Shown here: positions 34,261 through 41,881 of the stretch, piece after piece
Numbering within the stretch: position 1 is the stretch's first letter
Layout: every line of letters starts with the position of its first letter
Assembly (NCBI GenBank): GCA_005786805.1
Contig: SYCV01000240.1
Coordinates: 1 to 41,881, forward strand
Length of the DNA stretch: 41,881 nucleotides
Reading direction: 5' to 3'
From: Planctomycetia bacterium
Lineage (GTDB): Bacteria > Planctomycetota > Planctomycetia > Gemmatales > Gemmataceae
The notes under the pieces: generated by a model
The model's input: the letters and a program-made list of their open reading frames with translations, nothing else
What the model was told of the DNA's origin: nothing
Databases searched by the model: none
Translations under genes and position numbers: made by a program

Positions 34261-35622
34261 ATGGTTCCGCCTTTGGGAATGCAACATATCATGCGCGTTA
34301 TAATTCATGCACTAATTACGACAGTTTTTTTCTGCTACAGTCCCCTATTGGCGCAAACCACCTCAACCCACACGCTGCCGGAATCTGTTCGCATTGAATA
34401 CAATTTGGACCAATTCTATCAGAGGTACACCAATGCGATGGGGCTGCCCATCGTTGGTTCAAAAAACATATCAAGCAATGCACTGGAAGAAGCATCCTGG
34501 ATTGTAAAAAACATGCTCGGGCACCGCGAAGATATCATCCAGGCAATGAAAGAAACCAAGGTCAGGGTCGCGGTGATGGCCTCAATCGAATACACGACTG
34601 ATTTGCCCGAACACTCCAAGCTTAAACCCAAACTTTTCTGGGACCGAAGGGCACGCGGCCTGGGCGCCACACCCAGTAACCCGGCGGTCAGTTGTGGTGA
34701 GGAAAACCTCCTGGGATTTGACCAAGATCCCTACCCCAACGAAAATATATTCATCCATGAATTCGCCCATGCGATCCATGGAACCGGACTTAACAAGACT
34801 GACCCGACTTTTGACCAAAGGCTGATGACCTCCTTCAAAACGGCGATTGACAGGGGCCTTTGGAAAAACACCTACGCCGCCACAAATCATTCCGAATACT
34901 GGGCTGAAGGCGTTCAATGCTGGTTTGATGACAACGCCCCTCCCGATGCGCTTCATAACGATATTCGAACCCGCAAAAAACTTTTAATCTACGACCCAAA
35001 TCTTGCCGCCCTTTGCAAAGAAGTGTTTGGCGATTTTGATTGGCGTTATAAACGACCAGCAATAAGAACTCCCAAGGAACTCGCTCACCTTACCGGGTTT
35101 GATCCAGCAAAACTTCCAAAGTTCGAATGGCGTAGCGCTGCCCTTGGTGAAACCCCCAAAGCAACCATCCAAACGGATCTTGGTGATTTTGAAGTCGTCC
35201 TTGATCCAAAAAGCGCACCGCAGGCAACCTCACTTTTCCTTAAGATCGCGCTGAATGGCGGATACCATAGTGGCCAATTCCACATCAAAAATGCTCATGA
35301 TCAAAAATCAAAGTCAGGCTGGATTGGTGCCAAAACCAACGACAAGTGGAAAACAAATTCCTCAAGCGAAATCGATTTGAAAAAAATCACCCCATCCAAA
35401 ATACCCCCTACTGATGGAACCATCGCGCTGCTCCAGGATGATTCCTCACCAGGTGCGTTTGTCATATTCCTGGGATCTCCTGAAATTGGCGACATGAAAT
35501 TCATCCCATTTGGCACTGTGTTCAAAAACCGGGATGTACCCGCAAAAATCCTGTCCACTCCCATGAATATGGTCAACCCTCAAAACTCCGTGAACATCAA
35601 GCGGGTCATTCGCACCGAGTGA
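34261..35622 (+). CDS. Exported putative metallopeptidase fused to a cyclophilin-like domain
   Basis: Predicted 453-residue exported protein. After the signal sequence (MRVIIHALITTVFFCYSPLLAQ, starting at the third Met) comes a zinc-metallopeptidase-like domain with H166-E-F-A-H170 (NIFIHEFAHAIHG) and a downstream glutamate-rich motif (NHSEYWAEGVQCWFDD, E212/E216) that fits the third zinc ligand. The C-terminal part (about 300-453: ATIQTDLGDFEVVLDPKSAP, SPGAFVIFLG, FIPFGTVFKN, NSVNIKRVIRTE) resembles the cyclophilin-type peptidyl-prolyl isomerase fold. In that domain the usual FH-x-x-F catalytic stretch is degenerate (SGQFHIKN), so it may have lost activity. Start uncertain (34261 or 34291). 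It is not in an obvious operon. Fusion substrate unknown. Confidence 0.75.
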   Translation: MVPPLGMQHIMRVIIHALITTVFFCYSPLLAQTTSTHTLPESVRIEYNLDQFYQRYTNAMGLPIVGSKNISSNALEEASWIVKNMLGHREDIIQAMKETKVRVAVMASIEYTTDLPEHSKLKPKLFWDRRARGLGATPSNPAVSCGEENLLGFDQDPYPNENIFIHEFAHAIHGTGLNKTDPTFDQRLMTSFKTAIDRGLWKNTYAATNHSEYWAEGVQCWFDDNAPPDALHNDIRTRKKLLIYDPNLAALCKEVFGDFDWRYKRPAIRTPKELAHLTGFDPAKLPKFEWRSAALGETPKATIQTDLGDFEVVLDPKSAPQATSLFLKIALNGGYHSGQFHIKNAHDQKSKSGWIGAKTNDKWKTNSSSEIDLKKITPSKIPPTDGTIALLQDDSSPGAFVIFLGSPEIGDMKFIPFGTVFKNRDVPAKILSTPMNMVNPQNSVNIKRVIRTE

Positions 35623-35733
35623 AAACCAGCATCCGACAAAACACATAATCCAAATAAACTGGATTTGAATCCCGGATGATTTACGATGATTACTGAATAA
35701 CCAACAAACAGAATTTCACACCGGATAAATCAA

Positions 35734-36651
35734 ATGAAATCGCTCGCTCCCTTGGCAATCGCTTTTTTTCTTTTGGTCGCTCCATCAACACCAGCCCAAA
35801 ATCCGCTCCTGCCAAAACAGGAACTTCTGGAAAAAGAAACTTTCTGGGACAACAAGGATTGGGAATGGTATAAGTCCAACATTCCTTTTTTCGAGTGCCC
35901 CGATGCTGAAATCCAAACCACTTATTATTATCGCTGGGAACTTCTAACCAAGCATCTCACTTATGGTTCCCCGAATTCCGGATATTCCTTCACGGAATTC
36001 ATCGACCGCCCGTTTTGGTCGGGCACCTATGGCGCCATATCCTGCCCCGCAGGGCTGCAGCTTTATGAAGCCCGCTGGCTTCGTGACAGCCGCTACGCGC
36101 GCGATTACTCCCGATACTGGCTTAAAACCCCGGGGGCTCAACCGAGAAATTACAGCACCTGGCTGGCTGATGCCATCTGGGCCACCCACCAAGTCCATCC
36201 CAACCAAGCTTTCCTCACCGATCTATTATCCGGCCTCAAGGCCAACCATGAGGGCTGGGAAAAAAGATTCTTTGTCCCCAAAGTGGGGCTATTCTGGCAA
36301 ACCGGCCACGATGACGGCATGGAATTCAACATCAACAGCAGGCAGACAAAAGACATCCTGCGGGGTGCCCCCGCATACAGGCCCACAATCAACTCCTACA
36401 TGTACGCGGATGCCCTCGCCATCGCCAAAATCGCGGACCTGACCAACGATAAAACCACTTCCGCATTGTTTCGCTCCAAGGCGGCAGGCATCAAGGATAA
36501 CCTGCAAAAGCAACTCTGGGATCCCAAGCGGAAATTCTTTTTCCGCTTTCCCAACGCGATGAGGAATCCGATGGTTTTAAAATCAACGCCCTCACCCTCA
36601 CCTACCAATCTGGTAAATACGCGGGAAGCGAATACGGCAGGGAACTCATAG
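35734..36651 (+). CDS. N-terminal part of a frameshifted glycoside hydrolase
   Basis: Predicted 305-residue reading frame whose first 275 or so residues are the signal peptide (MKSLAPLAIAFFLLVAPSTPA) and the (alpha/alpha)6-type barrel of an MGH1/GH63-like glycoside hydrolase: WYKSNIPFFECPDAEIQTTY, RWELLTKHL, YNPGYSFTEF-type sugar-binding strands, TWLADAIWATHQ, GLFWQTGHDDGMEFN and APAYRPTINSYMYADALA. The final 30 residues (after FRFPN) are out of frame, because the frame continues in the +2 direction from 36558. The family cleaves alpha-linked sugars; the substrate cannot be set. The next gene piece is the remainder of the same protein. See the frameshift entry. Confidence 0.82.
   Translation: MKSLAPLAIAFFLLVAPSTPAQNPLLPKQELLEKETFWDNKDWEWYKSNIPFFECPDAEIQTTYYYRWELLTKHLTYGSPNSGYSFTEFIDRPFWSGTYGAISCPAGLQLYEARWLRDSRYARDYSRYWLKTPGAQPRNYSTWLADAIWATHQVHPNQAFLTDLLSGLKANHEGWEKRFFVPKVGLFWQTGHDDGMEFNINSRQTKDILRGAPAYRPTINSYMYADALAIAKIADLTNDKTTSALFRSKAAGIKDNLQKQLWDPKRKFFFRFPNAMRNPMVLKSTPSPSPTNLVNTREANTAGNS
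36550..36560 (+). other. Frameshift point splitting the glycoside hydrolase
   Basis: Reading frame 1 has RFPN at 36544-36555, then continues as A-M-R-N. Reading from 36558 in the other frame gives D-E-E-S-D-G-F-K, followed by LTLTYQSGKYAGSEYGREL and YVPWQFKLPD, which is clearly coding. One missing base, most easily a G in AACG(G)CGAT, would restore a continuous protein of about 847 residues. It may be a real mutation or a sequencing error. Confidence 0.8.
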
Positions 36652-38279
36652 GTTATGTACCCTGGCAATTCAAACTGCCCGATGCAAACAAAGGATACGA
36701 GAATGCATGGGCAAAACTTCTACAAGCCGATGGATTCATGGCTCCTTTTGGCCCGAGCACCGTCGAACGAAACGATCCGATGTTTCTTCTTAAAAAATCA
36801 TGCTGCTGGTGGAGCGGGCAATCGTGGCCCTACGCAACCAGCCAAACACTCAAAGCAATGGCAAACCTTCTCCAAAACTATCCCCAGAGCATCGTCAACT
36901 CATCGGATTATTTCGAACTCTTCAAGACCTTTTCAAAAACCCATCGAAAAAATGGGCAACCCTACCTAGCCGAGGCTTGCAACCCCGACACAGGTTCATT
37001 CGAGGGTCACGATGGCTATAACCATAGCGAGCATTATTTTCATTCTTCCTTCAATGACCTTCTGATCACCGGCCTTGTTGGCATCATCCCTCGCGATGAC
37101 AACACGCTCGAGGTCAAACCCCTTGCGCCATCCTCATGGCCTTACTTCGCCCTTTCTGATGTGCCTTATAAAGATCACCTGGTCAGCATCATTTGGGACA
37201 GGGATGGCAGCCGTTACAACAAGGGCAAAGGTTTAAGGCTGTTTGCAAATGGCAAAGAAATCGCGAGTAACCCAGAGCTTTCACAACTTTCAGTAAAACT
37301 CCCACCACTCGAAAAAAACATCATTCAATCCAACCTCGTCGGTGTTAATTACGCCGTGAACAATGATGGCGATTATTACCCGAGATTATCCTCTTCTTTT
37401 GTGAACCCGAAAACTCCCATTTCCAAGCTCATTGATGGCAACTACTGGTACCACATTTCCCCTCCCAACCGCTGGACTTGTGAAGGCTCACCCAACCCCT
37501 CCGACTGGGTTTCCATCGATCTCGGCGGGAATCGCAAAGTGCATTCCGTTAAACTTTATATTCTCGACGACGGGAAAAATATCGCGCCTCCCACAAAAAT
37601 CATCCTCGAACATTGGATGAACAACAACTGGGTGATCATCCCCAATCAAACACTTTCCACGGGTAAACCCATGGGAAGAATGGCCAACATAATCTCTTTC
37701 CCGGAAATGGAATTATCCAAAATACGCATCACGATGCATCATGCGGAAAACACCAAGGGGGGACTTTCTGAAATTGAAATCTGGGGCGATGCCCTTCCAC
37801 CCATTCCACCACCAATCAACCCTCCCGGAAATATCGCCTACAACCCGGGCAACCTTCCCTTCCCCAAGGCATCCGCATCTTACGCGGATCGGTTTGGGGG
37901 CAAGCCAGCCTCTGCTATCGATGGCAAAACCAACTTCCTTCCATCCCCAACCAATCGCTGGACAAGCTACGAATCCCCCAATCCAACCGACTGGCTTGAA
38001 ATTGATTTTGGTTCTGAAAAATCCTTCAACAAGATTGAGCTTGCCATCTACGATGACAGGGGCGGCGTCCAACCTCCAACCAGCTATGTTGTTCAATTCT
38101 GGGATGGGTCCGATTGGAAGGAAGTTTTATCACCCAAAAAGTTTCCTGAAAAGCCGATCGGCGGGCAGTTCAATCAAATAACTTTCTCCACGGTCAAAGC
38201 AACCAAGGTGAGGGTTGTTTTCACCCACTCAGGCAAAGCCCGCAGCGGCGTCTCAGAAATCCTTGTCTGGAATGATTAG
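36558..38279 (+). CDS. C-terminal part of the glycoside hydrolase with two discoidin (F5/8 type C) domains
   Basis: Frame continued from the hydrolase start: 573 residues, with the longest ATG-initiated part at 36738. The first 190 or so residues finish the catalytic barrel (WAKLLQADGFMAPFGPSTVE, KSCCWWSGQSWPYATSQTL, HDGYNHSEHYFHSSFNDLLI). A short beta domain follows, then two tandem discoidin-like domains at about 37440-37795 and 37910-38276. Each has the pattern RWT..ESPNP.DW..IDFG and ends with SEIEIWGD or SEILVWND, and they are joined by a proline-rich linker (LPPIPPPINPPG). Such domains bind glycans on cell or extracellular matrix surfaces. In the present sequence it is either not translated in frame or is a separate product. 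Confidence 0.82.
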   Translation, partial: DEESDGFKINALTLTYQSGKYAGSEYGRELIGYVPWQFKLPDANKGYENAWAKLLQADGFMAPFGPSTVERNDPMFLLKKSCCWWSGQSWPYATSQTLKAMANLLQNYPQSIVNSSDYFELFKTFSKTHRKNGQPYLAEACNPDTGSFEGHDGYNHSEHYFHSSFNDLLITGLVGIIPRDDNTLEVKPLAPSSWPYFALSDVPYKDHLVSIIWDRDGSRYNKGKGLRLFANGKEIASNPELSQLSVKLPPLEKNIIQSNLVGVNYAVNNDGDYYPRLSSSFVNPKTPISKLIDGNYWYHISPPNRWTCEGSPNPSDWVSIDLGGNRKVHSVKLYILDDGKNIAPPTKIILEHWMNNNWVIIPNQTLSTGKPMGRMANIISFPEMELSKIRITMHHAENTKGGLSEIEIWGDALPPIPPPINPPGNIAYNPGNLPFPKASASYADRFGGKPASAIDGKTNFLPSPTNRWTSYESPNPTDWLEIDFGSEKSFNKIELAIYDDRGGVQPPTSYVVQFWDGSDWKEVLSPKKFPEKPIGGQFNQITFSTVKATKVRVVFTHSGKARSGVSEILVWND

Positions 38280-38593
38280 AAAAATCCACCTGTTTTCCAA
38301 TCAATTACTGAAAAACAAGTTCAACATTTAAAAACTTAAATGCCTACCAAGATTGCTTTGATGCCATTGAAAAATCGAGATGAAAATCAATTTTCATCTT
38401 TTAAGCAGGCGGTTACTTTAAAAAAACTTGGCAAATATCCATTAATAAACGGGAATAGGCATACTGGCCTGTTAATTGATTGCAAAGACAAGTGATTTGA
38501 TTAAATGCGAAGAAATGGAAAACCCCTTACCTTCTTAATTCTTTTTGGTTATGCTGTAGATCTTGCTAGATTGTTTTTAGGCGAGTCCCACCC
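38280..38593. other. Intergenic region, no gene seen
   Basis: This 314-bp AT-rich spacer lies between the glycoside hydrolase and the DUF1592-type gene. It holds one terminator-like hairpin (38378-38399) in the first half. No convincing ORF, RNA or repeat is visible elsewhere; near the end, TTGGTT and TAGATT spaced by 16 bp are a weak promoter candidate. Confidence 0.6.
38378..38402 (+). terminator. Candidate terminator after the glycoside hydrolase
   Basis: A perfect 9-bp stem AGATGAAAA / TTTTCATCT with a 4-nt loop (TCAA) is followed by TTT. It is about 100 bp past the hydrolase stop. The stem is AT-rich and the T tract short, so efficiency is doubtful. Confidence 0.45.
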
Positions 38594-41500
38594 ATGAAAA
38601 ATCTCCTTGTCAAACTCACTTTAGTTGTATTTTCATGGATCATAATCGCTGACAGGTTAACTACCGTTTCAATTGCCCAAGAACCATCCAATTCCGTTGT
38701 CATGGATTCCAAGCACAGGCAAATCCTTGATATGCATTGCCTGAAATGCCACGATGAGCGAAATCAAAAAGGTAAATTTCGTCTCGACAACCTTCCCTTC
38801 AAAATAAGTGAGATAGAAACCGCTGAACGCTGGCAAAAAGTATTAAATGCGATCAATTCCGGCGAAATGCCCCCGGAAAATCAAAAACAATTACCTTATG
38901 CCGCAAAGACTGATTTTCTAGATGACCTTTCCAAAGCCATGGTTCTTGCAAGAAAAAGCCTGACTGACCAGAAGGGCATTATTACCATGAGGCGACTAAA
39001 TCGCCGGGAATACAAAAACACCCTTAAAGAGCTACTAGGTGTGGAAATTAATGTCAGTGAACTTCCAGGTGACACGGGAACTGGTGGTTTTGACACCGCG
39101 GGCCAAAATTTATTCATGTCAGGGAACCAATTTGAACAATATCAGGCCCTTGGTCGTGAAGCCATTGAAGAGGCTTTTCTTTGGCAAAAATCCGCTGGGG
39201 AGCAAAGAAGTTTACGCTATGAAGCCGAGGATTCCTTGAAACGGATACAAAAAAAATACCAAGACACATTGGATGAACTTGAAAGGGCCAAAAGTTGGGC
39301 AAAAGCTGTCGATAGTGCCGCTTCTCGTCCTGAAAATTCAGAGATCGTGGAAAAGCTGCGCAAAGATTCAAAAAACGATGCAATATTCAGGCGATCCTGG
39401 GGATTGATAAAAGGTGCCCCTTCTCCTGAGGAATATGGTTTTCGGACTGTTGAGAACAACGCGGACAAAGCAAATGGCGCCCTTAATTACGAAACCAAGC
39501 AGGGTAGCGGGTACATGAGACCATACCATGAAAATTATCTTCGCCAAAAACACCTTGATACCGGCGCATACCTAACCATTATGGCGGGCGATTTCGGAAA
39601 CGACTTCATAAGCATTCAAGTACCCCATGGTTGGCCTGTTGGAAATTACATGGTGAGAATTCGAATCGGTGCGCTTGAAGACTCTCCCCTGGAACGACGG
39701 TTTATAGAATTTGGAATCCATCCAAGAAACGGACAGGTAATGAGCACCCACCAGGTGACAGGCACTATTGGCAAACCCCAGATAATTGAAATCCCTCTAA
39801 AAATCACCAAGGAGCATTTCACCCGAGACAATCGCACCTTGTTTATCCGGGAAAAAGGCAGCAATGATCACTACTTGCAGACAAGGCAGATTTTCAATTC
39901 CGGCAAATCAAAAAATGGGATAGGACCAGAGCTTGCCCTTTGGGTGGACTGGATGGAAATCGAACGGATTACAGATGGTGGTAAAATCGTGGCCCCGATG
40001 CCTGCAAAGTTCCAGATCGGTGATAACCGCCAGTTAAATTCCATATCAGCTCCGGGGCTTTCAAAAGTTCGCTATGAATGCGAAACTGCCAACGAAAAGG
40101 TTGCCAAGTTTGTTTCCAACCAAATTCAGGATCGTGACCGGGCCAAAAACTGGGTCAAGGCTGTGGAACAAGCCGCGGCCCGGCCAGAGAATAAAGCCGT
40201 GGTTGATACAATCAGGAAAAACTCCAAAAATGATGCAATATTCCGGCGCTCATGGGACAAAATAGCTGGGGCCCCATCACCGGAATCCTTTGGATTTCAA
40301 ACCGCCGAGAATAACGCTGATAAGGCAAATGCCGCCCTTGCTGAAAACTGGCAAAAATATCACGAATACTATCTGAAACAGCCCAGATTGGACAGTGGCG
40401 CCTACCTCGGAACACCCACCATGCACCCTGCGGTTATGGCTCTCGGGTTCCTACAAATGCCAGTTCCAAACGATTGGAAAAGTGGTGACTATGTCTTACG
40501 CGTGAAAATCGCAGCCTCCGAAAATGCAAAGCCAGGGCAGCGTTTTCTGGAAGTGGGCTTTCATCCAAGAAACGGAATGGTGAGGGCAACTTTTGAAGTA
40601 ACAGGAACTTTTGAAAGTCCTCAATTGATAGAAATGCCCTTCAAATTAAACAAGTCCCAAACTGACAGTGGAGACCGGACCTTGTTCATCCGTGAAAAAG
40701 GCACCTGGGATAACAACGAAGATGGCGGAAGAAAACGCAGCGAGGCCGTCAAAAGAAATGGAATTGGCCCAGAGGCTGTTCTTTGGATTGATTACATCGA
40801 AATTGAAAGAATTAATGACGCTTCGAAATTGATTCCACCCGGTCTGGAAGCTATTGGTATGGTACTCGATGATAATTCCAAGGCGCCTTCGATCGACGAG
40901 GTGAAAGCGGCTTTTTCACGGTTTGCACGAGAAGCATTTCGAGGTGCCGAACCTTCACCAAGCTATTTGAATCACCTTACCACTATTTATTCCAATCAAT
41001 TAAAATCTGGCTTAAAACCTTCAATCGCCTTCAAGGATACCCTGGCAATTATCCTGGCTTCCCCGATGTTCCTGTATTTGGCGGAACCATCCCCTGACAA
41101 TCGAAGCAGGCCACTCACAGGACCTGAACTTGCCTCACGACTTTCCTATTTCCTATGGAGTGCCCCGCCAGACCGGGAATTGCTGGAACTCGGTAAAAAT
41201 GGTGAGTTAATGAATGCCAAAGTGCTCGCTGAACAAACAAACCGACTTCTAGATGACCCAAGATCAATGGATTTTATCCGGGGTTTTGTTTTTCAATGGT
41301 TGGGAATGGATCGGTTGGATTTTTTTGAGGTCAACCGTGCCAAGTTTCCACAATTTGACGACAGCACACGGCTTGCATCAAAAAACGAGGTGTATGAAAC
41401 TTTCCAGCATTTATTAATTCACAATGCACCGGTAACCGATCTTTTAAAGTCAAATTATGTCGTGATCAATCACTTACTTGGAGAGTACTATGGAATTCCC

Positions 41501-41881
41501 GGTGTCACGGGTGACACCTACCGGAAAGTCATGCTTCCAGATGGTTCTCCGCGGGGCGGCCTGCTTGGCATGGCAGCCATCCATGTGATGGGCGGAAACG
41601 GCGACCGAACAAGCCCCGTGGAAAGAGGTGCATGGGTTTTAAGAAAACTTTTAAATGATCCTCCTCCGCCCGCCCCTGCAAATGTACCCCAAATCACGCG
41701 CCTTGCAGGAAAAGCTTTAACCACTCGGGAAAGGCTTCTGGCCCACCAAGAAAGCCCCCAATGTGCAAATTGCCACAGAAAGATCGACCCAATTGGTTTT
41801 GGGTTGGAAAATTTTGATGCCGTAGGCCAATGGCGCACAGAGGACAGTTACCAAGTCATGGATGAGAATGGGAAACCGATC
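38594..41881 (+). CDS. Large DUF1592-type c-heme protein with internal duplication, truncated by the window end
   Basis: Open frame of 1096 codons with no stop before the window end. The N-terminus (MKNLLVKLTLVVFSWIIIADRL) is an export signal. A planctomycete cytochrome c-type domain follows with C49-L-K-C52-H53 DERNQKGKFRLDN, then DUF1587 (MRRLNRREYKNTLKELLGVE). Next are two tandem copies of a domain of about 250 residues (residues 208-460 and 493-741). C-terminal parts are DUF1595 (about residues 768-840), DUF1592 (LASRLSYFLWSAPPDRELL), DUF1588 (RTSPVERGAWVLRKLL) and a second heme motif C1057-A-N-C-H1061. DUF1585 is expected to follow but is cut off. It differs from the other DUF1592 gene here (15056-17389), which has PA14 in place of the duplicated part. 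The usual DUF1552 partner may lie beyond the window. Confidence 0.9.
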   Translation, partial: MKNLLVKLTLVVFSWIIIADRLTTVSIAQEPSNSVVMDSKHRQILDMHCLKCHDERNQKGKFRLDNLPFKISEIETAERWQKVLNAINSGEMPPENQKQLPYAAKTDFLDDLSKAMVLARKSLTDQKGIITMRRLNRREYKNTLKELLGVEINVSELPGDTGTGGFDTAGQNLFMSGNQFEQYQALGREAIEEAFLWQKSAGEQRSLRYEAEDSLKRIQKKYQDTLDELERAKSWAKAVDSAASRPENSEIVEKLRKDSKNDAIFRRSWGLIKGAPSPEEYGFRTVENNADKANGALNYETKQGSGYMRPYHENYLRQKHLDTGAYLTIMAGDFGNDFISIQVPHGWPVGNYMVRIRIGALEDSPLERRFIEFGIHPRNGQVMSTHQVTGTIGKPQIIEIPLKITKEHFTRDNRTLFIREKGSNDHYLQTRQIFNSGKSKNGIGPELALWVDWMEIERITDGGKIVAPMPAKFQIGDNRQLNSISAPGLSKVRYECETANEKVAKFVSNQIQDRDRAKNWVKAVEQAAARPENKAVVDTIRKNSKNDAIFRRSWDKIAGAPSPESFGFQTAENNADKANAALAENWQKYHEYYLKQPRLDSGAYLGTPTMHPAVMALGFLQMPVPNDWKSGDYVLRVKIAASENAKPGQRFLEVGFHPRNGMVRATFEVTGTFESPQLIEMPFKLNKSQTDSGDRTLFIREKGTWDNNEDGGRKRSEAVKRNGIGPEAVLWIDYIEIERINDASKLIPPGLEAIGMVLDDNSKAPSIDEVKAAFSRFAREAFRGAEPSPSYLNHLTTIYSNQLKSGLKPSIAFKDTLAIILASPMFLYLAEPSPDNRSRPLTGPELASRLSYFLWSAPPDRELLELGKNGELMNAKVLAEQTNRLLDDPRSMDFIRGFVFQWLGMDRLDFFEVNRAKFPQFDDSTRLASKNEVYETFQHLLIHNAPVTDLLKSNYVVINHLLGEYYGIPGVTGDTYRKVMLPDGSPRGGLLGMAAIHVMGGNGDRTSPVERGAWVLRKLLNDPPPPAPANVPQITRLAGKALTTRERLLAHQESPQCANCHRKIDPIGFGLENFDAVGQWRTEDSYQVMDENGKPI
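39215..39973 (+). repeat. Internal duplicate 1 of the large DUF1592 protein
   Basis: A block of 253 codons, starting at RYEAEDSLKR and ending at DWMEIERIT. Shared with copy 2: SKNDAIFRRSW, GAPSPE, ENNADKAN, HPRNG, TLFIREKG, NGIGPE. The N-terminal half looks helical, the C-terminal half like a beta sandwich. Confidence 0.85.
40070..40816 (+). repeat. Internal duplicate 2 of the large DUF1592 protein
   Basis: A block of 249 codons starting at RYECETANEK and ending at DYIEIERIN, colinear with copy 1 across its full length with small indels. The two copies are separated by a linker of about 32 residues. Divergence is clear at both DNA and protein level, so the duplication is old. Confidence 0.85.

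Noticed and set aside
35640-35670. ATCCA/TGGAT hairpin after the metallopeptidase gene
   Set aside because: A 5-bp stem with a poor T tract is expected by chance in AT-rich DNA.
1-41881. Mobile elements, prophage, CRISPR arrays
   Set aside because: No transposase, integrase, phage structural gene or regular direct-repeat array was found on either strand.

Overview
The window looks like a chromosomal segment of a planctomycete with moderate to low GC. The evidence is the density of families that are typical of, and largely restricted to, Planctomycetes/PVC bacteria: PVC-type c-heme proteins, DUF1549/DUF1553, DUF1501, DUF1552 and DUF1587/1592/1588/1585 proteins, a cysteine-rich YTV-like wall protein, and a Ser/Thr kinase fused to an FGE-sulfatase-type domain. 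I cannot name genus or species. No phage, insertion sequence, CRISPR array or rRNA was seen; there is one tRNA (CAU anticodon).

Layout. 1-4.3 kb: a secreted beta-propeller/c-heme protein and a GT4 glycosyltransferase on +. 4.3-10.1 kb, all on -: the kinase/FGE-like protein, the YTV-like protein with a strong terminator, then a membrane transporter-like gene coupled to a fructokinase-like PfkB kinase. 10.4 kb: tRNA. 10.6-12.9 kb on +: ceramidase-like and LamG proteins. 12.9-17.4 kb on -: a TPR protein and a DUF1592-DUF1552 pair. 17.6-21.7 kb on +, divergent from that pair: a tight DUF1549/1553 - DUF1501 - WD40 operon. 21.7-25.3 kb on -: pentapeptide protein, Nudix, oligoendopeptidase F and MgtC-like. 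25.5 kb on +: TerC. 26.2-28.2 kb on -: TIM-barrel isomerase and inositol-3-phosphate synthase, overlapping. 28.4 kb on +: RibBA. 29.7-33.5 kb on -: the housekeeping operon secG-yicC-gmk-rpoZ followed by an unknown membrane protein. 33.6 kb on -: small unknown membrane protein. 34.3-41.9 kb on +: metallopeptidase/cyclophilin-like fusion, a frameshifted glycoside hydrolase with two discoidin domains, and a large DUF1592-type protein open at the window edge.

How it fits together. Four genes carry six CxxCH heme motifs between them, and two Tat-type exported partners (DUF1552, DUF1501) sit in operons with two of these. With the exported GH/discoidin, LamG and ceramidase-like proteins, this suggests an extracytoplasmic toolkit for handling complex organic matter. 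That role is inference; the substrates of the DUF families cannot be read from the sequence. The most unusual items are the back-to-back DUF1592/DUF1552 and DUF1549/DUF1501/WD40 operons, the DUF1592 protein with an internal duplication of about 250 residues, the metallopeptidase-cyclophilin fusion, a ceramidase-like protein lacking the catalytic serine, an FGE-like domain without its catalytic cysteines, and a single-base frameshift in the glycoside hydrolase.
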